Positions 1 to 6,086 of a stretch of DNA of 7,003 bases are shown here, piece by piece. This DNA is from Verrucomicrobiota bacterium. GTDB taxonomy: Bacteria; Verrucomicrobiota; Verrucomicrobiia; Verrucomicrobiales; DEV007. Position 1 is the first letter of the stretch, and each line of letters opens with the position of its first letter. The translations under genes and the position numbers were made by a program. The notes below the pieces were generated by a model. It ran no database searches. It saw only the letters and a list, made by a program, of their open reading frames with translations, and was not told the DNA's origin. The stretch lies in assembly GCA_027618625.1 (NCBI GenBank), contig JAQCER010000172.1:1-7003 (forward strand), given 5' to 3'.

Positions 1-1
1 C

Positions 2-1357
2 GCCGGGCAGTCGAAATCGGCCACCGCAGACGCTCAGGGAGCCTGGAAAGTGACTCTCGATGCCCTTCAGACCAGTGCGGAACCTGCCAGTTTGAAGGTC
101 ACCGGCAACAATGCCATCGCTCTGAACAATGTGCTGGTTGGTGAAGTTTGGATCGGGTCCGGTCAGTCGAACATGCAGTGGGCGGTGAAGCAAGCCAACG
201 AGCCTGAGAAGGAAATTGCCGCCGCGAATTTTCCTAACATTCGTCTATTTTATGTCCCGCGGACGCACTCAGCCCGCCCGCAGGCAGACGTCGATGCCAA
301 GTGGGACGTCTGCACGCCGGAGAGCATTTCCGAGTTCTCCGCAGTGCTTTACTTCTTCGGTCGTGAACTTCACCAGGAACTCAACGTTCCAGTGGGCCTG
401 ATCCATTCCTCCTGGGGCGGCACACGCGTTGAGCCATGGACACCCCTGAACGGATTCGCTCAGGTTCCTGCTTTGCAGAATATCTACGATGAAGCGTCAT
501 CACGCATTCCCGGAACGACCCAGTATGCCGTAGTGACGGACGCCTATGTCTCGAAGCTTGCCGAATGGCTGCCGACAGCACGACAGCAGCTGAAGGACAA
601 CGCAACGATCACCGCAGTCCCGGAGCCACCGAACCCATTGCCCGCGCAACAACAGACACCCATCTCGCTCTACAATGCCATGATCCACCCGCTCATTCCC
701 TTCGCGATGAAAGGTGCCATCTGGTATCAAGGGGAAGCCAACAATGGTGAGGGCATGCTCTATTATGAAAAAAAGAAGGCACTGATCGGCGGCTGGCGCG
801 AACTCTGGAAGCAAGGCGACTTCCCTTTCTACTTTGTCCAGATTGCTCCCTACAACTACGGGGAAAACCGCAAGGAATCCCTTCCTGAATTATGGGAAGC
901 ACAGACCGAATGCCTGAAGATCCCGAATACCGGCATGGCGATCATCAATGACATCGGCGACATCAAAGACATTCACCCGAAGAATAAACAGGACGTGGGA
1001 CATCGGTTGGCGCTGCTCGCTCTGGCAAACGACTACGGCAAAGACGTCGCTGCGATTTCCGGGCCACTCTATCGTGACCACCAAGTGGAAGGCGGCAAAG
1101 TGCGCATTCGCTTTGCCCATGCCGCAGATGGCTTGAAGGCGCGGGACGACAAGGAATTGAGCCACTTCGAAATCGCTGGCGCAGACGGGAAATTCGCTCC
1201 AGCCAAGGCGGTGGCGGACGGCGCAAGCGTGGTCGTATCTTCTCCTGAGATTGCAAATCCCGTGCACGTGCGCTTCGCCTGGGATCAACTGGCGGAGCCC
1301 AATCTCATGAATTCTGCCGGATTGCCAGCTTCAGCATTCCGGACACCCAGCAAATAG
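2..1357 (+). CDS. Sialate O-acetylesterase-like SGNH carbohydrate esterase (5' partial)
   Basis: The reading frame is open from base 2 to a TAG at 1355-1357, so the N terminus lies upstream of the window. The GTG at 50 is probably internal, because the 16 codons before it read sensibly into the same beta-rich region. Counting that GTG as residue 1, the SGNH nucleophile block GSGQSNMQW is at 36-44 (Ser40, codon 167-169). A WGGTRVEPW block follows near 123-131, then WYQGEANN at 225-232, and the histidine block GDIKDIHPKNKQDVGHRLA at 303-321 (His309). All the expected blocks of the sialic-acid-type acetylesterase family are present, and a small beta-rich C-terminal domain follows from about residue 340. 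The family removes O-acetyl groups from sialic acid or from acetylated plant and algal glycans, usually outside the cytoplasm; the signal peptide would be in the missing part. The true sugar substrate cannot be read from the sequence. A kinase gene begins 2 bp downstream, suggesting an operon. Confidence 0.9.
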   Translation, partial: AGQSKSATADAQGAWKVTLDALQTSAEPASLKVTGNNAIALNNVLVGEVWIGSGQSNMQWAVKQANEPEKEIAAANFPNIRLFYVPRTHSARPQADVDAKWDVCTPESISEFSAVLYFFGRELHQELNVPVGLIHSSWGGTRVEPWTPLNGFAQVPALQNIYDEASSRIPGTTQYAVVTDAYVSKLAEWLPTARQQLKDNATITAVPEPPNPLPAQQQTPISLYNAMIHPLIPFAMKGAIWYQGEANNGEGMLYYEKKKALIGGWRELWKQGDFPFYFVQIAPYNYGENRKESLPELWEAQTECLKIPNTGMAIINDIGDIKDIHPKNKQDVGHRLALLALANDYGKDVAAISGPLYRDHQVEGGKVRIRFAHAADGLKARDDKELSHFEIAGADGKFAPAKAVADGASVVVSSPEIANPVHVRFAWDQLAEPNLMNSAGLPASAFRTPSK

Positions 1358-1359
1358 CC

Positions 1360-2748
1360 GTGATTCATACACTTAAGGTACCTGCGCCGCTGGATTCCCA
1401 GTTCCTCCCTGCCGCGCTCTGGAACCGCGACTATTTTTCCAGTGCCGACGGGCTGGGGAATCCAGAGCCCTTCTCCATCGCGCTGGAACAGCCGAACGGC
1501 GTCGTTTCCGTTCACCGGACACAGATGCGTGCGCATGTTCCCGAGAATGTCAGCTCAAACCTCAAGTATGCAGAGCGACTGTTGAAGTTCCTGCTCTGGC
1601 AAAGGGGCGGCAGTCGGGTGTTGGTGAGTGGCTCGCCAGATCTCGCCGAAGCACTTCAGGAGACCTACAGCTTCGAGGGGCCGCGTGCGTTTGATCAGAG
1701 TGTTCTGGGCGGACGAATCTATCTTTCCGATCTGACCATCGACTACTGCCCGGAAGACGAGATGCCTCAGGCAAGCACTGCCGGGCAGCCGCTCGGTCGG
1801 CATCTGGACGGCTGCCGCATCGGGTTTGATCTCGGCGGCAGCGATCGCAAGGCCGCCGCAGTCATTGACGGCGAAATCGTTTTTTCCGAAGAAATCGCTT
1901 GGGATCCCTACTTTCAAAGTGACCCGAATTATCACCTTGAAGGAATTCGTGATTCCCTCAAGCGCGCCGCCGAGCACCTGCCGCGCGTCGATGCGATCGG
2001 TGGCAGCGCCGCTGGCGTTTATGTGAACAATGAAGTCCGCGCTGGCTCCCTGTTTCGTGGCGTTTCGGAAAGTGATTTCGACAAGCACGTGCGCCGTATC
2101 TTTTTCCAGCTGAGGAAAGAGTGGAACGATGTTCCCTTCGAAGTGGTGAACGATGGCGACGTCACGGCCCTCGCGGGTTCAATGTCGATGAAAGACAATG
2201 CAGTGCTCGGCATTTCCCTCGGCACCAGCATGGCATCAGGTTATGTCGATCCCGACGGACGCATTCGTCCGTGGCTCAACGAACTCGCTTTTGCTCCAGT
2301 CGATTACGATCCCGGCGCGACTGCCGACGAGTGGTCGCAGGATATTGGTTGTGGCGTGCAGTACTTTTCGCAACAGGCGGTTGCACGTCTCGTTCCCGCA
2401 GCGGGCATCGCACTCGACGCCGGCATGCCATTCCCCGAACAACTGGTCGAGGTGCAGAAACTCATGGCCAACGGCGATGAAAAAGCGCGTCTGATTTTCG
2501 AAACCATCGGCGTCTACCTTGGCTACAGCATCGCCCACTACGCAAACTTCTACGACATCCGCAACGTCCTCATTCTTGGCCGTGTGACTTCTGGACAAGG
2601 TGGCGAGATCATTCTGCAAAAGGCCGACGAAGTCCTGCGCGCCGAGTTCCCAACCCTGTCAGAAAGCATCAAGCTATCGACTCCAGACGAGCAGCAAAAA
2701 CGCCACGGTCAAGCCGTCGCCGCTGCCAGCCTCCCTTCGATCGGGTGA
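1360..2748 (+). CDS. ROK-family-like sugar kinase, atypical (462 aa)
   Basis: This is a probable cytoplasmic ATP-dependent sugar kinase of the ASKHA fold. GTG at 1360 is chosen as start because it lies 2 bp after the esterase stop, the next ATG would remove 55 plausible residues, and no clear Shine-Dalgarno is present, which fits translational coupling. Residues 1-150 form an N-terminal extension I do not recognise. The ASKHA core starts at 153: phosphate-1 motif GFDLGGSDRKAAAVID (155-170), a GGSAAGVYVN stretch (214-223), the presumed catalytic Asp in VNDGDVTAL (263-271, Asp265), phosphate-2 motif GISLGTSMASGYVD (284-297) and an adenosine-type segment VLILGRVTSG (403-412). The usual ROK zinc signature CxCGxxGCxE is not seen; the equivalent region has a single Cys331 in DIGCGVQYF. 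The protein is much longer than the roughly 300-residue minimal ROK kinase and no DNA-binding helix-turn-helix is evident, so a NagC/XylR-type repressor is unlikely. The substrate is unknown. Confidence 0.82.
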   Translation: MIHTLKVPAPLDSQFLPAALWNRDYFSSADGLGNPEPFSIALEQPNGVVSVHRTQMRAHVPENVSSNLKYAERLLKFLLWQRGGSRVLVSGSPDLAEALQETYSFEGPRAFDQSVLGGRIYLSDLTIDYCPEDEMPQASTAGQPLGRHLDGCRIGFDLGGSDRKAAAVIDGEIVFSEEIAWDPYFQSDPNYHLEGIRDSLKRAAEHLPRVDAIGGSAAGVYVNNEVRAGSLFRGVSESDFDKHVRRIFFQLRKEWNDVPFEVVNDGDVTALAGSMSMKDNAVLGISLGTSMASGYVDPDGRIRPWLNELAFAPVDYDPGATADEWSQDIGCGVQYFSQQAVARLVPAAGIALDAGMPFPEQLVEVQKLMANGDEKARLIFETIGVYLGYSIAHYANFYDIRNVLILGRVTSGQGGEIILQKADEVLRAEFPTLSESIKLSTPDEQQKRHGQAVAAASLPSIG

Positions 2749-2837
2749 GTGCAACATCCCCGTCATGTCGTTAGTCTGAAGGTCTGGGGGAGCAGAGATA
2801 AGATAGATACTACAGGGAGAGCCAGGGGATGTGACTC
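2747..2837. repeat. Long-range imperfect inverted repeat in convergent gap
   Basis: The arms are 2747-2761 and 2825-2837. ACATCCCC (2754-2761) pairs with GGGGATGT (2825-2832). After unpaired bases (three on the left, one on the right), GAGT (2747-2750) pairs with ACTC (2834-2837). The intervening 63 bases are purine-rich with no obvious inner hairpin. The left arm overlaps the kinase TGA (2746-2748). The whole 2749-2892 gap between the convergent genes holds nothing else I can name, and I see no classical hairpin-plus-T-tract terminator. The repeat could fold at the kinase mRNA 3' end, or it may be chance. Confidence 0.3.
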
Positions 2838-2892
2838 CGTTCGTTTGTGGTTTATGATTTGTGAGCGGCTGATCGCGAAGTGAAGTAACCTG

Positions 2893-3503
2893 TCATGTTG
2901 TGTTCGCAATGCTCGACAAGTAAACTTGAGAGTCTTGGTGCGACACCGAGGCGGTCGGCACTTCGAGATGAATGCTGCGGACGGCGGCGAGCAAGGTGAA
3001 CAGTTCCTCTGTCCGATCCTCGAACATGCGGAACGATGGCAGGATCGCATCTTCTTTGATCTCTGCCGATACCGCAGCCAGTTGATCGAGATTGCCGTCG
3101 GCATCCTTGTAGCAGCTGGCGTTGTGCTGGAAGAACTTCTGTCCCACTGTCACGGCTTCCGTGCGAATGCGGTCAATGCTCTCCCGGGCCGTGCGCAGGT
3201 TCTGGTATGCGGAGCGATGTCTGTCCGTGCTCGCGGCGACGACCTGGTTCAGTCGTGCATTCCAATGCGCCTGCAGGATATTCGAAATTTCGGCCGTGTG
3301 GGCCGACGTTGGTTTGCCGTCCGGGCATTCGATGTCTGCCAGCGATTCCAGCAGCGTCGTCCTTGCTCTCTCGCGGTAGTCATTGCAGCAGTCCTTCAGT
3401 GCTGCGCGCGATCGGTCGAACTTGTCCGCAAGCTGGGTGCCGCCGAAGATTCCTGCGCCGATCAGAACAATGCCAATTCCGACCGAGGTGAGAACGGCTG
3501 AAA
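2893..3503 (-). pseudogene. C-terminal part of the dynamin-like GTPase, displaced into the -1 frame
   Basis: In the frame ending at TGA (2895-2893, minus strand), a 202-codon stretch from about 3501 has protein-like composition: a hydrophobic helix SAVLTSVGIGIVLIGAGIF, then GGTQLADKFDRSR and a long, mixed-charge, Cys-containing helical tail. The same frame upstream of about 3510 is an arginine-rich shadow, and there is no ATG, GTG or TTG near the switch point from which the stretch could start on its own. The preceding gene ends in the other frame just after a first membrane helix, so this reads as its missing second helix and tail. Joining at the TTT of 3503-3501, with that last T read again, gives LVLPIF followed by SAVLTSVG, about 913 residues in total. 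A second membrane helix and a helical C terminus are typical of bacterial dynamin-like proteins with a membrane paddle. The cause may be a real mutation, a sequencing or assembly error in the T run, or less likely recoding. Confidence 0.7.
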
Positions 3504-5633
3504 GATGGGAAGCACGAGGCTGGCCAGAAAGAACAGGATCAGCCCGGCGACGGCACCGCTGACGGCGAACGTCACGCTGATCCGCTTTTTGTCTTCGCGC
3601 AGGCGGGCGGCCGTTTCCTGTAATGTCTTCTGATGCCCGGCGAGCGCAATATTCTTGGCATCGCCGATGGCTTGGAATGCCTTGTGGGCACGCTGTTGGA
3701 ACGTGAGCGCTGCCGATTGCGCCACCTCGCACAGCTCTCGGATCGATGTTTCCGGGGCTGTGGCGTCAGCAGCGCTGTCACTGTCGCCGGGAACAAAGTC
3801 ACAGGTGGCGAAGCGTTGTTGTGCAGATGATAGTGTTCCTTGCAATTCAGCGATGCCTGACTGCGCAGCGCTCTGTTGGGCGGCACGATCCGGGAAGATG
3901 CGGCCAACGACGTTTTGAAGCCAGGCGTCGCGACGTTCGGCAGGGATCTCGACTTTCTCCAGGGCGTCGATGGCCCGCACCACTCCGGCCCGCTCGGCCA
4001 GCTCCCTGGCATTGAGCGAAAGCCCCGCAGCCTTGTAGACGTCAACCGATTCCAGAAAGGTATCGAGCATGTCCGCCAGCTGTTGCTTCGACGTGTCGAG
4101 CAATTCTGTTGGCGCCTCGCACAATTTTCCTGGTTCGAGCCAACGTCCGAGCGCCTGGGATTTCTCGAACGTTTCTGATTGCAGCTGCATCAGCTCGGTG
4201 GCAACCACGGTGGGCAGCGATTTCAGAGCAAGCTCCAGATCGCTGCTCGGGACAAGATTTTGCTGCAGGCTCGCTTCACCCTCCAGGAACGCGGCGGGCA
4301 TCGCCATGGTGAGCGTGACCACTTCAGGATCGGCAGCGTTCGTGATTTCTTCGATCAACCTAGACCGGGCAGTTGCAAATTCTTTCCGCCAACTGGCTTC
4401 GATCCCTGCACTCAATGCGCCTGCTGTTTCGGTAGCGGAAGCTTTTGCTGCTTCCATCGCGGCGTTGATTGCGGCGCTGATTTTTGGGAGATGCGCCACC
4501 TTCTCTGGAAGCGGTTGCCCAAAGGCAAGGGAGTCCATTTCGTCCATGAAATTGCTCTGAAGCGTGTCGAACTGATGGAGTTGCAGCCTCCAGCTTTCGG
4601 TGAGCCGACTGTGTCCCATCGCCACGGTTTTCTGGTAGCGGGCATGGTTTTCTTTCGCTGCTTTCAGCAATGCTTCCTGCGCGCCGAGCGTGCCCTGGAG
4701 TTGTTCGATGAACTGCTGGTGGATGCGGGAAGCGTTCGTTGCAAAGTAGCGCAGCTTGTGCGCGTGCAGCAATCGTGTCGATCCGGTCGTTGCATTGATC
4801 GCGCCAAGTGTCTGCAGCAGGCGGTCGAGGCGGAAGTGGGATCGATTGTCGATCATGACGAAGTCGCTGCGCTGTGCCTTCATCCCTGGCACGGCGGCCT
4901 CCAGTCGAGAGATGAACTCGCCGATAAAGTGATCCGCCGCCTGTTGATCGAAGTTGGAATCTACCAGTGGTGCGAGATGGTTCACCTTAAATTCGTCGGC
5001 CCGTGTGATAACGAATTGCATCGGAATGAACGGCAGTTCGCGGTGCGCCTTCTGCAGGATAGGAAGGTCGGTGGTGTCTAGGGGAACCGCGGCAGAGAAC
5101 ACGTAGACCAGATGATCGCAGATGGGCAGAAAATCGCGCACCATCTCCTCGACGATCAGTGGATCGCCCGATCCTGGGGTATCGACCAAAACGACGTCCC
5201 GCAGGAAATCATGTTCCTGAAAGGAGGCGCCGACTTCGACTTCGCCCTTGCGATGCATTCCGATCAGATCCTGTGCATTCTGCGGATGAGTGATCAAAGT
5301 GACCGCGCGATCAGTAGGATGATGCCCAGTGGCTCGCTCACCAGCGCCTGCAAGCAGGGCATTGATGGTGCTGGATTTGCCGGCCGAAAAGTGCCCTAAC
5401 AAGCCAACATAGGTGAGCTGCTGTCCAGTGCGGGACTGGTACTGGTTCAGACTCCGTTCCAGGCGGCGGAGTTCAAGGAAGCGCTCGTGGCAGGCGGCGC
5501 CTTCGTCCACAGCGAACGCCTTCGAATTGCCATTGTCATTGTCATTTCCCGAAACCAGCGCCCTCAGCTGCGTCAGCGATTCGAGCAACGATGTGGTATC
5601 TGGAGCTTTGGAAATGTTTGCGTGGTCGGTCAC
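3462..5633 (-). CDS. Dynamin-family (BDLP-like) membrane GTPase, apparently frameshifted near its 3' end
   Basis: This is a large GTPase of the dynamin superfamily, expected to bind and remodel the cytoplasmic membrane. The start is GTG at 5633-5631; an in-frame TAA lies at 5648-5646 and no other start codon lies between them. No Shine-Dalgarno is visible. GTPase motifs are clear: G1 P-loop GHFSAGKSS (80-88), a likely G2 threonine in HPTDRAVT (Thr107), G3 DTPGSG (151-156) and G4 TRAD (210-213) after a hydrophobic strand FVI. Residues about 290-680 are rich in Ala, Gln, Glu and Leu and look helical, like dynamin middle/stalk regions. A membrane helix lies at about 687-711, ending LVLPIF. The last 12 residues, after Phe711, look non-native, because the next frame continues with a second membrane helix and tail. 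As written the product is 723 residues with one membrane helix; the restored form would be about 913 residues with a two-helix hairpin. It is divergent to the CDGSH gene and convergent with the kinase. Confidence 0.85.
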   Translation of the reverse strand: MTDHANISKAPDTTSLLESLTQLRALVSGNDNDNGNSKAFAVDEGAACHERFLELRRLERSLNQYQSRTGQQLTYVGLLGHFSAGKSSTINALLAGAGERATGHHPTDRAVTLITHPQNAQDLIGMHRKGEVEVGASFQEHDFLRDVVLVDTPGSGDPLIVEEMVRDFLPICDHLVYVFSAAVPLDTTDLPILQKAHRELPFIPMQFVITRADEFKVNHLAPLVDSNFDQQAADHFIGEFISRLEAAVPGMKAQRSDFVMIDNRSHFRLDRLLQTLGAINATTGSTRLLHAHKLRYFATNASRIHQQFIEQLQGTLGAQEALLKAAKENHARYQKTVAMGHSRLTESWRLQLHQFDTLQSNFMDEMDSLAFGQPLPEKVAHLPKISAAINAAMEAAKASATETAGALSAGIEASWRKEFATARSRLIEEITNAADPEVVTLTMAMPAAFLEGEASLQQNLVPSSDLELALKSLPTVVATELMQLQSETFEKSQALGRWLEPGKLCEAPTELLDTSKQQLADMLDTFLESVDVYKAAGLSLNARELAERAGVVRAIDALEKVEIPAERRDAWLQNVVGRIFPDRAAQQSAAQSGIAELQGTLSSAQQRFATCDFVPGDSDSAADATAPETSIRELCEVAQSAALTFQQRAHKAFQAIGDAKNIALAGHQKTLQETAARLREDKKRISVTFAVSGAVAGLILFFLASLVLPIFQPFSPRSELALF

Positions 5634-5687
5634 AACGGACGCAGCTTATGCGGTCACTCCACTTGTGCAAGACGAGACACTAGACCT

Positions 5688-5717
5688 TGGTAGGAGATGG
5701 TAGGAGGTGGTAGAAGG
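5688..5717. repeat. Three 10-bp tandem repeats in the divergent intergenic region
   Basis: Three adjacent 10-base units start at 5688, 5698 and 5708: TGGTAGGAGA, TGGTAGGAGG and TGGTAGAAGG. A degenerate fourth unit starts at 5718. Units one and two differ at one position, as do units two and three. The array sits between the GTPase start and the promoter of the CDGSH gene, in a strongly purine-rich + strand. The 10-base period places each unit on about the same face of the helix, so a cooperatively binding regulator is possible. Replication slippage in a low-complexity tract explains it equally well. Confidence 0.7.
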
Positions 5718-5749
5718 TGAGGGAGATGAACGGGGCGAGATGCTTTGTT

Positions 5750-5778
5750 TTGACTAGAGCGCACTCCCTTGCGATAGT
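5750..5778 (+). promoter_or_regulatory. Sigma70-like promoter for the CDGSH gene, predicted leaderless start
   Basis: A TTGACT -35 box (5750-5755, five of six consensus bases) is followed by a 17-bp spacer and a GATAGT -10 box (5773-5778, four of six). With the usual 6-base gap between the -10 box and +1, transcription would start at about 5785, which is the A of the CDGSH ATG. No Shine-Dalgarno lies before that ATG, consistent with a leaderless mRNA. This is pattern evidence only. Confidence 0.55.
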
Positions 5779-5784
5779 GCGACC

Positions 5785-6021
5785 ATGTCAGATCCACAAA
5801 TTTTTGAAAAACGACCGAATGTGATGAAACTGGATGCAGGCGATTACTGGTGGTGTGGCTGTGGGCGGGCAGAGACGCAGCCCTTCTGCGATGGCAGCCA
5901 CAAGGGCACGGGGCTGGGGCCGCAGAAATTCACGCTCGAGGAGGCGAAAACAGTCGCCCTTTGCAACTGCAAGCACAGCAAGAATCCGCCGTTTTGCGAT
6001 GGATCCCATTCTTCGCTTTAG
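5785..6021 (+). CDS. Tandem CDGSH-type iron-sulfur protein (78 aa)
   Basis: This small soluble protein carries two full CDGSH [2Fe-2S] motifs. In the first, Cys24, Cys26, Cys35 and His39 lie in CGCGRAETQPFCDGSH (24-39). In the second, Cys60, Cys62, Cys71 and His75 lie in CNCKHSKNPPFCDGSH (60-75). Both keep the three-Cys, one-His ligand set. The first has Ala where the family consensus has Ser/Thr; the second matches it. There is no signal peptide or membrane anchor, so it should be cytoplasmic. The two motifs in one chain resemble the double-motif CISD3 class and not the dimeric single-motif mitoNEET class, implying a monomer with two clusters. The family is linked to redox sensing, electron transfer and cluster handling; the exact role here is unknown. 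ATG at 5785 is the only sensible start and lies at the predicted transcription start. The next gene starts 65 bp downstream on the same strand. Confidence 0.95.
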   Translation: MSDPQIFEKRPNVMKLDAGDYWWCGCGRAETQPFCDGSHKGTGLGPQKFTLEEAKTVALCNCKHSKNPPFCDGSHSSL

Positions 6022-6086
6022 ATTTTCGGAATAGATGGCCCGTGCCGGGGCTCTTCCTTTCAATCCAGAACAGAACCATACTCTAA

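Noticed and set aside
890..1288. 132-codon minus strand frame antisense to the esterase
   Set aside because: It overlaps the conserved esterase histidine block on the other strand and has no motif or start context of its own.
2926..3501. 191-codon + strand open frame opposite the GTPase C-terminal tail
   Set aside because: Its composition is not protein-like and it has no domain. The opposite strand gives a coherent membrane helix and helical tail that continue the GTPase.
3495..3510. Programmed -1 ribosomal frameshift site
   Set aside because: No X-XXY-YYZ heptamer is in phase near the switch and no downstream stem was evident, so an indel or sequence error is the simpler reading.
4179..5081. 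300-codon + strand open frame inside the GTPase gene
   Set aside because: It is an antisense shadow of a clear GTPase gene, with a Cys/His/Arg-rich composition and no recognisable motif.
5646..5675. Possible minus strand promoter for the GTPase (TTGCAC with a CATAAG-like -10)
   Set aside because: The spacer is about 14 bp, too short for a normal sigma70 promoter, and other pairings have poor -10 matches.
5702..5824. AGGAGG followed by a short ORF from ATG 5726
   Set aside because: The AGGAGG is part of the purine-rich 10-bp repeat and is spaced too far (18 bases) from the ATG. The 32-codon frame overlaps the promoter and CDGSH gene in another frame.
6038..6060. Possible intrinsic terminator after the CDGSH gene (GCCC/GGGC hairpin then CTCTTCCTTT)
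   Set aside because: The stem is only 4 bp with a 6-base loop, and the following tract is interrupted by C residues. It is too weak to call.
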